Of a stretch of DNA of 64,000 bases, positions 15,536 to 25,629 are shown one piece after another. The notes under the pieces were generated by a model. The model did no database searches. It was not told the origin of the DNA and worked only from the letters and a program-made list of their open reading frames with translations. Each line of letters begins with the position of its first letter. Within the stretch, counting starts at the first letter, position 1. Source of the DNA: Bradyrhizobium septentrionale (lineage in GTDB: Bacteria; Pseudomonadota; Alphaproteobacteria; Rhizobiales; Xanthobacteraceae); contig NZ_CP088285.1 of the NCBI RefSeq assembly GCF_011516645.4, positions 6,652,501 through 6,716,500 of the forward strand, in the 5' to 3' direction. The position numbers and the translations under genes are program-made.

Positions 15536-16810
15536 TCAAGCCGGCGAGATCTGCAGGAGCGCTTGATTCAGCGTTTCGACCAGCAGGTCGGCATGTTCGG
15601 TTCCGAACACCAGCGGCGGGCGGATCTTCAACACATTGGCGCCGGGACCGGCGGCGCTGATCAGCACGTGCCGCGCGCGCAGCGCGTTGACGAGCGCCGC
15701 TGCCTCCTTGCCCGCGGGCGCACCATTGCGGCGAAGCTCAACACCGAGGAACAGCCCGGCGCCGCGAACCTCCGCGACCAAATCATGCCGGGAGCGCAAC
15801 GCATCAAGCTTCTCGCGCAGATAAGCGCCGGTGCGCTTCGCGTTCTCGACCAGGCCTTCCTGTTCGATAATGTCGAGCACGGCGGTCGCTGCGGCTGCGG
15901 AGACGGGATTGCCGCCAAAGGTGTTGAAGTAGCGCGAACGTGCGCCGAATTCCCTGAGCAGCGCCGGGCGCGCGGCCATCGCGGCAACGGGGTGGCCGTT
16001 GCCCATCGGCTTGCCCATCGTGACCATGTCGGGAATGACGCCATGACGGGCAAAGCCCCACAGGCTCTCACCGCAGCGGCCGAAACCGGGCTGCACCTCG
16101 TCGGCAATGAACAACGCTCCTGCGGCGCGCGCCGCTTCCACGGCCGGCGCCAGAAAGCCGGGCGGATCGGCGAACACGCCGTCGCTCGAGAAGATGGTGT
16201 CGACCAGGAGCGCGGCCGGGCGAATCCCGCTGCGTTTCATGTCGTCGAACGCGGCGCGTACATGGCCGGCAAAAATCTCGCCGGTCGCATCTCCGGCAGA
16301 CTGCGGCGCCGGCACGAGGCGGACATGAGCAGCGGTCGGCTCCGGCAGGCCGAGCGAGGGCGACAATTCGGCCAGCGCGCCGGTGACGCCGTGATAGGAG
16401 GTCCTGGTCACGATGACGCCGGTGCCGCCGGTGCAAGTCCGCGCCACGCGCAGCGCGAGGTCGTTGGCCTCGCTGCCAGTGCAAGTGAACATCACATGGC
16501 CGATCTCGGCCGGGAAGGTGGCGAGCAGCCGTTCCGCGTAGTTGAGGATGGACTCGTGCAGATAGCGGGTGTGCGTGTTGAGCTCTGCCGCCTGCCGCGC
16601 GATCGCCTCGACCACGCGCGGATGGCAGTGCCCGACGCAGGCGACGTTGTTGTAGGCGTCGAGATAGCGGTCGCCGGCCTGATCGTACAGCCAGACGCCG
16701 TCGCCGCGGACGATTTGCACGGGCTGTTCGTAGAACAGCCGGTAGGCCGGGCCGAGCAGGCGATTGCGCCGCGCGATCAGGTCTTGCGTCGAGGCATTCT
16801 CCACCGGCAT
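15536..16810 (-). CDS. Class III PLP-dependent aminotransferase / phospho-lyase
   Basis: A 424-residue fold-type I PLP enzyme. Motifs are NVACVGHCHPRV, the phosphate-binding CTGSEAND, the Asp in FIADEVQPGFGRCG and the Schiff-base Lys K267 (VTMGKPMGNG). This class includes omega-aminotransferases and the AGXT2L phospho-lyases that act on phosphoethanolamine or 5-phosphohydroxylysine. The APH-fold kinase gene immediately upstream makes a kinase plus phospho-lyase pair attractive: phosphorylate an amino alcohol, then eliminate phosphate and ammonia. The ATG at 16810 has GGGAGAG upstream and lies 4 bases after the kinase stop; the longer frame to 16885 overlaps the kinase. Confidence 0.85.
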   Translation of the reverse strand: MPVENASTQDLIARRNRLLGPAYRLFYEQPVQIVRGDGVWLYDQAGDRYLDAYNNVACVGHCHPRVVEAIARQAAELNTHTRYLHESILNYAERLLATFPAEIGHVMFTCTGSEANDLALRVARTCTGGTGVIVTRTSYHGVTGALAELSPSLGLPEPTAAHVRLVPAPQSAGDATGEIFAGHVRAAFDDMKRSGIRPAALLVDTIFSSDGVFADPPGFLAPAVEAARAAGALFIADEVQPGFGRCGESLWGFARHGVIPDMVTMGKPMGNGHPVAAMAARPALLREFGARSRYFNTFGGNPVSAAAATAVLDIIEQEGLVENAKRTGAYLREKLDALRSRHDLVAEVRGAGLFLGVELRRNGAPAGKEAAALVNALRARHVLISAAGPGANVLKIRPPLVFGTEHADLLVETLNQALLQISPA

Positions 16811-16814
16811 CGCT

Positions 16815-17879
16815 TTACTCTCCCTGGCAGGCGCGTTCGATCTGTTGTCTGGCCTGGTCGCGCGAAAGACGAGCGATCCGCCCAAGCCGTGCCGAAGCCG
16901 CCTTGTTGTTGCGCAGAATATACTCCCGGTTCTCCGGATAGCGAGCCGCCCTGAGGTTGCTGATCACGACCGTCATCACCATGCGCGTCGCGATCAGGTC
17001 GAATAGCACCACGCGCTCATCCGGTGCGAGGGGCATCACGGCGTGATAGCCCGCGATCAGCTCGCAGGCCGGGGCCAGCGCATCGTCGCTGTCGGCGACC
17101 TGGTAGGCGCATGCGATTGCAAGGTCGTTGATCCGGGCCGTGGAGGTGAGGTCGCCGAAATCGATGATGCCGGCGATGCGTTCGTGATCGGTCGGGACGA
17201 CGACGATGTTGTGCGGGTTGAGGTCGTTGTGCACCGGCTGCGCCGGGAGCCGGGACAAGACTGGCTGGGCGTGGGTCTCGAAGCCGTCGAGGAAGCGCTC
17301 CACGACGTCGCGCTGTGCAATCGGAACGCTGTCGAGCAGCGGGCGCAATTCGGCCGCGTGCTGGATGTCCCACAACAGCTTGTGGCCGGCGCCGGGGTGG
17401 CGGAAGTCGCGCAAGGCCCGGGCGAGGCGCGCCGCCCAATGGCCGGCCTCGCGGCGCAAGGCGGTCGACGGCGTCACCTGGTGCATCGGCGTGCCGGCAA
17501 GGAAGGACAACAGGCGCACCACGCGGGTCGAACCGTCGTCGAACGTGACTTCGAGCTCAACCGCGCCATTCAGCGCAGGGAAAACCCGTGGGATCGGCAG
17601 CGCCGAATCTCCAGCGGCAGCATGACGCAGCGCCTCAGTCTGCAGATTGGTGACGGCGCGGTCTTCCGCGGGATTGGCGATCTTCAGCACATAGTCGCGC
17701 CCGTCGGGGGTGTGCAGCCTGAAATTCTGGTCGCGTTCGCTGTCGAGCCGACGCACTGCCGCGGGCAGGCCGTAATATTCCTCGGCCAGCGCCTGCGCGC
17801 GCGTCTCCGGGATCGGCGAGGCGGCGCGCAGCCCGTCGAGCGGGTGCGCGGCGGCGACGGTCGATGGGGAATTTGGCAC
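16815..17879 (-). CDS. APH-family kinase (hydroxylysine kinase-like)
   Basis: A 354-residue aminoglycoside-phosphotransferase-fold kinase. The ATP Lys lies in DYVLKIANP, the catalytic Brenner motif is HNDLNPHNIVV and the metal-binding Asp is in GIIDFGDL. Family members phosphorylate small amines and alcohols (choline, homoserine, hydroxylysine). The GTG at 17879 with AGGA eight bases upstream is preferred; a TTG at 17900 would add 7 residues. Its pairing with a class III PLP enzyme mirrors the AGPHD1 and AGXT2L2 pair of hydroxylysine catabolism, which is established in animals; extending that to this operon is inference. Confidence 0.82.
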   Translation of the reverse strand: MPNSPSTVAAAHPLDGLRAASPIPETRAQALAEEYYGLPAAVRRLDSERDQNFRLHTPDGRDYVLKIANPAEDRAVTNLQTEALRHAAAGDSALPIPRVFPALNGAVELEVTFDDGSTRVVRLLSFLAGTPMHQVTPSTALRREAGHWAARLARALRDFRHPGAGHKLLWDIQHAAELRPLLDSVPIAQRDVVERFLDGFETHAQPVLSRLPAQPVHNDLNPHNIVVVPTDHERIAGIIDFGDLTSTARINDLAIACAYQVADSDDALAPACELIAGYHAVMPLAPDERVVLFDLIATRMVMTVVISNLRAARYPENREYILRNNKAASARLGRIARLSRDQARQQIERACQGE

Positions 17880-17900
17880 CTGACGTTTCCTGTCCCGCAA

Positions 17901-18836
17901 TCAATAACCGCGCGCACGGTCGATGGCGTGCGGCGGGCGCCGTCCGGCGCTGACAGCATCGGCCGTTGCCGCCAGCGTGGTCGCGACGGCATGGACGCTG
18001 ACGTCGCTGGCATCATGCGGCGTGATGGCGATCTGTGGATGGTGCCAGAACGGGTGTGCCTGGGCCAGCGGTTCGGCGGTGAACACATCGAGCGCTGCAC
18101 CGGACAAATGGCCGCGCTCGATCGCCGCGAGCAGGTCGTCTTCCACCAGATGCTCGCCGCGGCCGACCTGGATCAAATAGCCGCCGCGGCGCATTTGCGC
18201 AAAAAGCTCGCCGTTGAGGATGCCGCGCGTCTCCGCCGTCAGCGGCAGCAGGTTCACCAGCACCTCGGTCTCGGCGAGCATGGCGGCGAGGCCCGCCGGC
18301 CCGTGAAAGCTGCGGCTCGATGACGAGATCGCCTTGGCCGTGCGGCTCCACGACATCACAGGGAAGCCGAGATGCACGAGGTCGGCGGCGACGCGCTGGC
18401 CGATCTCGCCATTGCCGAGTATCCCCACCGAGACGTCCTGCGCGCGGCGTTGGTCGCGGCGTTGCCAGATCCGATCGCGCTGCTGGGCGCGAAAGGCAGC
18501 AAAGCCGCGCTGATGTCCGATCACGTGCCAGGCGATGAAGCCCGACATCAACTGCGCCTGCCCGGGATCGACCACGCGCACCACCTCGACGCCGGAGCGC
18601 AGGCTGGGGCAGGCGATGATATTGTCGACGCCGGCCGCGATCGAGCACACCGCTTCCAGGTTCGGGTAATGTTCGAACGCATCGTGGGGCGGATGCCAGG
18701 CCAGCGCCAGCCGGACATCCTGGGCCGGCGCGTCCGCCGTATGGTCCACGACTTCGATGCGAGGCGCCGTGCGCGCCAACGCCGCGCCAATGTAGCTGCG
18801 CAGGTCGAGGGTCTTGCTGACGAGAACGCAACGCAT
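17901..18836 (-). CDS. D-isomer 2-hydroxyacid dehydrogenase (GhrA-like)
   Basis: A 311-residue NAD(P)-dependent reductase resembling glyoxylate/hydroxypyruvate reductase A. It shows the Rossmann motif GILGNGEIG, the Arg in QVGRGEHLVEDDL, the Glu in FTAEP and the His in ITPHDAS. It would reduce a 2-keto acid such as glyoxylate to the hydroxy acid in the cytoplasm. It is tightly packed in the operon, 3 bases after the ABC ATPase stop, and so probably handles an aldehyde or keto acid released by the aminotransferase pathway. Confidence 0.85.
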   Translation of the reverse strand: MRCVLVSKTLDLRSYIGAALARTAPRIEVVDHTADAPAQDVRLALAWHPPHDAFEHYPNLEAVCSIAAGVDNIIACPSLRSGVEVVRVVDPGQAQLMSGFIAWHVIGHQRGFAAFRAQQRDRIWQRRDQRRAQDVSVGILGNGEIGQRVAADLVHLGFPVMSWSRTAKAISSSSRSFHGPAGLAAMLAETEVLVNLLPLTAETRGILNGELFAQMRRGGYLIQVGRGEHLVEDDLLAAIERGHLSGAALDVFTAEPLAQAHPFWHHPQIAITPHDASDVSVHAVATTLAATADAVSAGRRPPHAIDRARGY

Positions 18837-18839
18837 CGA

Positions 18840-20459
<1,620 letters not shown>

Positions 20460-20462
20460 GGG

Positions 20463-21302
20463 TTAGCGCCCTTCCTTGCTGAGGCGCGGATTGAGCGCGT
20501 CGTTGAGGCCTTCGCCGATCAGGTTCAGCGCCAGGACCGAGAGCAGGATCGCGATGCCGGGAAACAGCGTGATCCACCAGGCCTGGCGGATCACGGTGCG
20601 GCCGGCGCCGACCATGTAGCCCCAGGACATCAGATTGGGATCGCCGAGGCCGAGGAAGGAGAGCGAGGATTCCAGCAGGATCGCGGTCGCGACCATCAGT
20701 GAGGCCAGCACGATCACGGGCGACAGCGCGTTCGGCAGGATTTCGCGCCAGATGATCCAGCTGTGCGACTGCCCGGTGACGACAGCGGCCTGGACATATT
20801 CGCGGGTGCGCAGCGACAGCACCTCGCCGCGGACGAGCCGCGCCACCGGCGGCCAGCTCACGATCGCGATCGCCAGCACGATCGAGACGATCGAGGGCTG
20901 CAGGATCGCGACCAGCACGATCGCGAGCGCAAAGCTCGGCACGGTCTGGAAGAACTCGGTGAAGCGCATCAGGGCGTCGCCGATCCTGCCGCCGAAATAG
21001 CCGGCGAGCGCGCCGACCGGTATGCCGACCGCGAGCGCCGCCATGGTCGAGACCAGGCCGACCAGCAGCGAGACGCGGGCGCCATAGATGATGCCGGCGA
21101 GCACGTCGCGGCCGAGCGCGTCGGTGCCGAGCGGCAGGCCGGATACCGTGAACGGCGGCACGAAAGGCCGCTGCACCATGCGCCAGGGCGATGTCGGGAA
21201 CAGCAGCGGGCCGAACACCGCGATCGCGATCGCAAGCAGCAGGATCACGAGGCCGATCACGCCGCCGGGGTTGCGCAGCATCATTCGCCAGGACTTGCTC
21301 AT
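20463..21302 (-). CDS. Peptide-type ABC transporter permease (DppC-like)
   Basis: A 279-residue inner-membrane permease with an N-terminal membrane segment (VIGLVILLLAIAIAVFGPLLF), the DppC-type GTDALGRDVLAGIIYGAR motif and an EAA-loop region (YVQAAVVTGQSHSWIIWREILPN). Its start overlaps the DppB-like stop (ATGA). It pairs with that permease to form the channel. Confidence 0.92.
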   Translation of the reverse strand: MSKSWRMMLRNPGGVIGLVILLLAIAIAVFGPLLFPTSPWRMVQRPFVPPFTVSGLPLGTDALGRDVLAGIIYGARVSLLVGLVSTMAALAVGIPVGALAGYFGGRIGDALMRFTEFFQTVPSFALAIVLVAILQPSIVSIVLAIAIVSWPPVARLVRGEVLSLRTREYVQAAVVTGQSHSWIIWREILPNALSPVIVLASLMVATAILLESSLSFLGLGDPNLMSWGYMVGAGRTVIRQAWWITLFPGIAILLSVLALNLIGEGLNDALNPRLSKEGR

Positions 21303-22270
21303 GAGGCGAACTCGATGCGCGGGTCGACCGCGCGGTAGATCAGGTCGGTGATCAGGTTGAACGCGAGCACCATCGCCGAGCAGACTACGAACACGCCGAG
21401 AAGGAGGTTGTAGTCGCGCTGCAGCAGCGCCTCGTACATCAGGCGGCCGATGCCGGGCCAGGCGAACACGGTCTCGGTCAGCACGGCGCCGCCGACCAGC
21501 GTGCCCGCCTGCAGGCCGGCCAGCGTCACCACGGGCAGCAGCGCGTTGCGCAGCACGTGGCGTCGCTGGATCACGGCGTCACGCAGGCCCTTGGCGCGCG
21601 CGGTTTTGACGAAATCATGCCGCTTCACCTCCAGCATCGAGGCGCGGGTCATCCGGGCATAGGTCGCCATGAAGAACAGGCCCATCGTCGTCGCCGGCAG
21701 GATGAGATGCGCGCCGACGTCGAGCACATGGGCGAGGCCGGTATAATTGGCGCCCACGGTCTCGTAACCGAAGCTCGGCAGCCAATCCATCGCGACCGAG
21801 AACAAGAGGATCGCCATCAGCGCGACCCAGAACAGTGGCGTGGCATAGAAGATCAGCGCCAGTATCGTGATCGCGGTATCGGCCCAGGTGCCGGCAAAGC
21901 GCGCGGCCAGCGTGCCGAACAGAACGCCGAGCAGCAACGAAATCACGAAGGCCGTGACGGTCAGCAGCAGCGTCGCCGGCAGCCGTTCGGCGATCAGCCT
22001 GGCGACCGGCATCTGCTGGCGGAACGAGAAGCCGAGGTCGAGCGTCACGATGCCCTTGACGTAGCGATAGAGCTGGACCGGCAGTGGCTGGTCGAGCCCG
22101 AATTTCTCGCGCAATTGCGTGACGAAGATCTTGTCGCTGGCGCCGGCCTCGCCTGCCATCACCATCGCCGGATCGCCCGGCGCCATCCGGATCAGCATGA
22201 AGTTGAGGACGACGATCGCGAGCAGGACGACAACGGCCTTGGCAAGTCTCTGGGCTATGAATGCGAGCAT
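21299..22270 (-). CDS. Peptide-type ABC transporter permease (DppB-like)
   Basis: A 323-residue permease with six or so membrane segments and typical DppB features: an N-terminal hydrophobic segment, MRLAPGDPA-type sequence (IRMAPGDPAMVMAG) and the coupling loop (FVKTARAKGLRDAVIQRRHVLRNALLP). The stop overlaps the DppC-like start. A weak ribosome site and a 79-base gap separate it from the binding-protein gene. Confidence 0.92.
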   Translation of the reverse strand: MLAFIAQRLAKAVVVLLAIVVLNFMLIRMAPGDPAMVMAGEAGASDKIFVTQLREKFGLDQPLPVQLYRYVKGIVTLDLGFSFRQQMPVARLIAERLPATLLLTVTAFVISLLLGVLFGTLAARFAGTWADTAITILALIFYATPLFWVALMAILLFSVAMDWLPSFGYETVGANYTGLAHVLDVGAHLILPATTMGLFFMATYARMTRASMLEVKRHDFVKTARAKGLRDAVIQRRHVLRNALLPVVTLAGLQAGTLVGGAVLTETVFAWPGIGRLMYEALLQRDYNLLLGVFVVCSAMVLAFNLITDLIYRAVDPRIEFAS

Positions 22271-22349
22271 CGGTGACTTCGGTTGCGTTCGGGAAAGGAA
22301 CAGAATGGGGCCACGGCGCCTTGTGCACGCCGCGGCCCGGTGATGAGCC

Positions 22350-23900
22350 CTATTTGTCGAGCCAGGCGTCGCGGAAACCGTCGTTGACGCCGATCGCGGT
22401 CGTGACCAGGTTCTTGACGTTGCAGCGGGTGATGGTCGGGAACTGAAGCTCGAGCTGCCAGGCCACCGGCACGTCGTCGGTCAGGATCTTCTGCGCCTTG
22501 AGATAGATCTCCTCGCGCTTGGAGTCCGGGAAGGCGGTGGCGCCGTCGGCGAACAGCTGGTCGATCTCGGGGTTCGAGTAACCCTCGACATTGTTGAACG
22601 GCGAGCCCTTGGCAATCTGGCTCGAGACATAGTTGCGGCCGACGCCGAGCGCGGGATCGCCATACTGATAGAGATAGGTGAAGGCGATGTCGTAATCCCA
22701 GTCCGAGACCTTCTGGTTCCAGCCGGGGACGTCGGTTGCGATCATCTCGGCATTGATGCCGACATCCTGCAGGTTCTGCTTCACGGCCTCGGCCCAGCGC
22801 TGCCAGGTTTCGCCATAGGGCAGCGGCAGCAGGCGGACCTTCTCGCCATTGTAGCCGGCCTCCTTCAGCAGTGCTTTCGCCTTGGCCGGATCGTAGTCAT
22901 AGGTGGTCACCTTGTCGGTGTAGTATTTGATGGTTGACGCCGACGGGCCGGTCGCGACCTTGGCGAGACCGTTCCAGATCACGTCCTTGGCGAAGTTGCG
23001 GTCGATCGCATACATCAGCGCCTGGCGGAATTTCTTGTTCGCGGTCGGGCCCTGCCGGTTGTTGAGCCACAGCCAGGAATGCGGGCTGAAGAATTCCCAA
23101 CCGGCGCCGGTGACGCAGACATTCTTCAGCTTGGACAGGCGCGGCACGTCGAAATTCTCGACCGAGCCGCCCGGAAGGATGTCGATCTTGCCGGTCTCGA
23201 ACGCCACCGCGCGCGCGGCGGCGTCGGGGATCACGTGCCAGTAGATCTCGTCGAGATAGGGCTTGCCCTTGATGTAGTAGCTCGGGTTCTTGACCAGGCG
23301 AATGAACGAGCCCTTCTGCCATTCCTTGAACATGAAGGGGCCGGTCCCGATTGGCGTGTTGTTGGCCGGATTGGTCTTGTAGTCGGTGCCTTCGTAGATG
23401 TGCTTGGGGATCATCGGCAGCGAGCCGACCTCGAAGATGCCGAGGAACGGACCGAACGGCTGTTTCAGCGTGAATACAACGGTGGAGTCGTCGGGCGTCT
23501 CGACCTTGTCGAGCTGGGCAAGGTTGCCGCGGGCGCGCGGATGGGTCTGCTTGAGGAAATCGATCGAGAACGCAACGTCGGCCGAGGTGAACGGCTTGCC
23601 GTCATGCCAGGTGACGCCCTTGCGCAGCTTGAACGTATAGATCTTGCCGTCCTCGCTGACGCTCCAGCTTTCGGCGAGACCGGGCAGCGGCTCGAGCTTC
23701 GGCGAGTAGCGCAGCAGGCCTTCATAGATGTTGCCGGCGACCATTTGCGTCGGGCCGTTCTGCACCAGCCCAACCATCAGGCCCGGTGGCTCCGGCTGGA
23801 TCACCGCGTTGACCACGCCGCCGGATTTCGGCTCCTGGGCAAACGCCGCGGTGCTCAGGGCACTCGCGACCAGAAGGCTCAGCAATACTCGTTTCAACAT
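22350..23900 (-). CDS. Peptide-type ABC transporter substrate-binding protein
   Basis: A 516-residue periplasmic protein of the DppA/OppA SBP_bac_5 family. It begins with a signal peptide (LKRVLLSLLVASALSTAAFA) and shows the family features LAESWSVSEDGKIYTFKLRKGVTWHDG and PIGTGPFMFKEWQKG. The ATG at 23900 has AGAGAG upstream; the longer frame to 24014 overlaps the aldolase-like gene. The enclosing operon encodes an amine-type catabolic pathway, so the ligand may be a modified amino acid or opine-like compound rather than a peptide; that is inference. Confidence 0.9.
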   Translation of the reverse strand: MLKRVLLSLLVASALSTAAFAQEPKSGGVVNAVIQPEPPGLMVGLVQNGPTQMVAGNIYEGLLRYSPKLEPLPGLAESWSVSEDGKIYTFKLRKGVTWHDGKPFTSADVAFSIDFLKQTHPRARGNLAQLDKVETPDDSTVVFTLKQPFGPFLGIFEVGSLPMIPKHIYEGTDYKTNPANNTPIGTGPFMFKEWQKGSFIRLVKNPSYYIKGKPYLDEIYWHVIPDAAARAVAFETGKIDILPGGSVENFDVPRLSKLKNVCVTGAGWEFFSPHSWLWLNNRQGPTANKKFRQALMYAIDRNFAKDVIWNGLAKVATGPSASTIKYYTDKVTTYDYDPAKAKALLKEAGYNGEKVRLLPLPYGETWQRWAEAVKQNLQDVGINAEMIATDVPGWNQKVSDWDYDIAFTYLYQYGDPALGVGRNYVSSQIAKGSPFNNVEGYSNPEIDQLFADGATAFPDSKREEIYLKAQKILTDDVPVAWQLELQFPTITRCNVKNLVTTAIGVNDGFRDAWLDK

Positions 23901-23959
23901 GTGCAATCTCTCTTGTTGTGCGTTTCGCCCGGCCGCGGCTCCGGGTAATGGGCCGACGA

Positions 23960-24733
23960 TTAATTCGCGAAATCGGGATCGGTGCGCTCCAGCATGCGCT
24001 TGAAGGCCGCCCACTCGGTGTCGGGCACGCCTTTCGTCTCGATGCTGTCGTAGAATGTTGCGTACTGACCGGCGGTCTTGTGCGCGACCGCATCCGGCAG
24101 CGGCGCGATCTCGGCGCCCGCGGACTGGATCGCGAGCTGCGCGCGGCAGGAGCGCTCGAGATTGTGCATCAGCTTGAACGCCTCGGCGACCGAGCGGCCG
24201 CAGGTCAGCATGCCGTGATTGCGCAACACCATCACGAACTTGTCGCCGAGGTCGGCGATCAGGCGCTGACGCTCGTCGAGATCGAGCGCGATGCCCTCAT
24301 AGTCGTGATAGGCGAGGCAGCCGGTGAACTGCATCGACCATTGATTGAGCGGCAACAGGCCCTGCTTTTGGCAGGACACCGCGACGCCGGCCACGGTGTG
24401 GGTGTGTAGCACGCAGGCGACATCCGGCCGCGCCGCATGCACCGCGCTGTGGATGGTGAAGCCGGCCGGATTGATGCCGAGCCCGAGCGGATCGTCGATG
24501 ACGACGCCGTCGAGATCGACCGTGACGAGATTGGAGGCCGTGACCTCCTCGAAGCGCAGGCCGTACGGATTGATCAAGAAGCGGTCATGCCGGCCGGGCA
24601 GCCGCACCGAGATGTGCGTGTAGATGCTGTCATCGAGCCCGAGCCGATGGATCAGCCGGTAGGCCGCGGCGAGGTCGATGCGGAATTGCTGGTTCTGGTC
24701 CTTCACGGCCTCGGGCCGCACATGCGTCGTCAT
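23960..24733 (-). CDS. Class II aldolase/adducin-like protein lacking the catalytic Glu
   Basis: A 257-residue class II aldolase-fold protein. The zinc ligands H110 and H112 (LHTHTVAG) and H173 (LRNHGM) are kept. The position of the catalytic Glu of FucA/AraD (PSTEW in the paralogue at 4439) reads NPAGFT here, with no acid. It is therefore unlikely to be a canonical aldolase; many adducin-like family members share this change and have no known function. It is the first gene of the minus-strand transporter operon and lies opposite the GntR gene, so it probably serves the same pathway. The ATG at 24733 has no clear ribosome site. Confidence 0.82.
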   Translation of the reverse strand: MTTHVRPEAVKDQNQQFRIDLAAAYRLIHRLGLDDSIYTHISVRLPGRHDRFLINPYGLRFEEVTASNLVTVDLDGVVIDDPLGLGINPAGFTIHSAVHAARPDVACVLHTHTVAGVAVSCQKQGLLPLNQWSMQFTGCLAYHDYEGIALDLDERQRLIADLGDKFVMVLRNHGMLTCGRSVAEAFKLMHNLERSCRAQLAIQSAGAEIAPLPDAVAHKTAGQYATFYDSIETKGVPDTEWAAFKRMLERTDPDFAN

Positions 24734-24790
24734 CGTTGTGGCTAGTCCCTGTCCGCGGGCCGTTTCTGTTGCGTTGCAATACCCGCGCCA

Positions 24791-24840
24791 CTAAACTGTC
24801 GACAATCTAAGAATTGATCAAGTCTAAACTGTCGACAATC
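24791..24840. promoter_or_regulatory. Twin GntR-type operators
   Basis: The 17-base sequence CTAAACTGTCGACAATC occurs exactly at 24791-24807 and 24824-24840, 33 bases apart (about three helical turns). Each contains the palindrome TGTCGACA, a plausible half-site pair for a FadR/FCD-type GntR dimer. They lie between the divergent aldolase-like and GntR genes, so the regulator probably controls both directions. Confidence 0.75.
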
Positions 24841-24858
24841 GGCGATTAAATAATGTAC

Positions 24859-24878
24859 AAGGGTCAAAACGGACCCTT
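24859..24878 (+). promoter_or_regulatory. Hairpin directly before the GntR start codon
   Basis: AAGGGTC at 24859-24865 pairs with GACCCTT at 24872-24878 around a 6-base loop, ending 3 bases before the ATG at 24882. No Shine-Dalgarno sequence is visible there, so the mRNA may be leaderless or start within this stem. Confidence 0.4.
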
Positions 24879-24881
24879 TTG

Positions 24882-25586
24882 ATGCGCACGATGTCCCCTC
24901 CGGTCGGCTTGCCGGCCCTCAATGAGACCGACTTGGTCGGCCAGGTCGCACGTCGGCTGACCGAAGCCATTGTCCAGGGGCGGCTGCCGCCGGGGTCAAA
25001 GGTCGTCGAAGCGGGAGTGGCCCGCGAGCTGGGTGTGAGCCGGGCTCCGGTGCGCGAGGCCGCGCGATTGCTGGAGCAGCAGGGGCTGCTCGTCGCCCAT
25101 CCGCGCCGTGGCTTCTTCGTTCGTCAGTTTGCCGCCGACGATATCGACGAGATCTACGACCTGCGTCTCTGCGTCGAACGACACGCCGCGGTGCTGGCTG
25201 CCCGTAACCTGACGCCGGAGACCCGCGACATGCTCCGCCGGCAGATCGATGTGCTGCATGAGATGGCTGATCTCGACGATCCGGCGCGGCAGGTCGAGGA
25301 AGACTATCGCTTTCACCGCCTGATCTGCGAGATTGCCGGCAACAAGCGCATGTTGCGGTTGTTCGACGATCTCGCCTCCGAACTGCGCATGGTGATCGGC
25401 CTGATCGGTCGGCTCTACGACGATCCGCACGAGATCGCGCGCACCCACGAGCCGGTGCTTGCCGCGATCGAGGCCGGTCATCCCGAACGCATCGTCGCTC
25501 ATATCGATCACCACCTCGGCCACGCCTGGCGCGAAGTCGGCCGGCTGGTGCGCGAGATTCCGCCGTGGCCGGCTGCGGCGAAGTGA
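24882..25586 (+). CDS. GntR-family regulator with FCD ligand domain
   Basis: A 234-residue regulator. The N-terminal winged helix is typical GntR (ARELGVSRAPVREAARLLEQQGLL), and the C-terminal all-helical FCD domain carries the metal/ligand His and Asp residues (DYRFHRLICEIAGN, HIDHHLGHA). Members usually repress catabolic operons and release DNA on binding an organic acid. It is divergent from the ABC and aminotransferase operon, with twin 17-base repeats between. Start choice: ATG 24882, with ATG 24891 as an alternative; neither has a good ribosome site. Confidence 0.9.
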   Translation: MRTMSPPVGLPALNETDLVGQVARRLTEAIVQGRLPPGSKVVEAGVARELGVSRAPVREAARLLEQQGLLVAHPRRGFFVRQFAADDIDEIYDLRLCVERHAAVLAARNLTPETRDMLRRQIDVLHEMADLDDPARQVEEDYRFHRLICEIAGNKRMLRLFDDLASELRMVIGLIGRLYDDPHEIARTHEPVLAAIEAGHPERIVAHIDHHLGHAWREVGRLVREIPPWPAAAK

Positions 25587-25629
25587 CCGCGCACCTCGGG
25601 CAATCGGATTCAGCGAACAGGAGTAGCTT

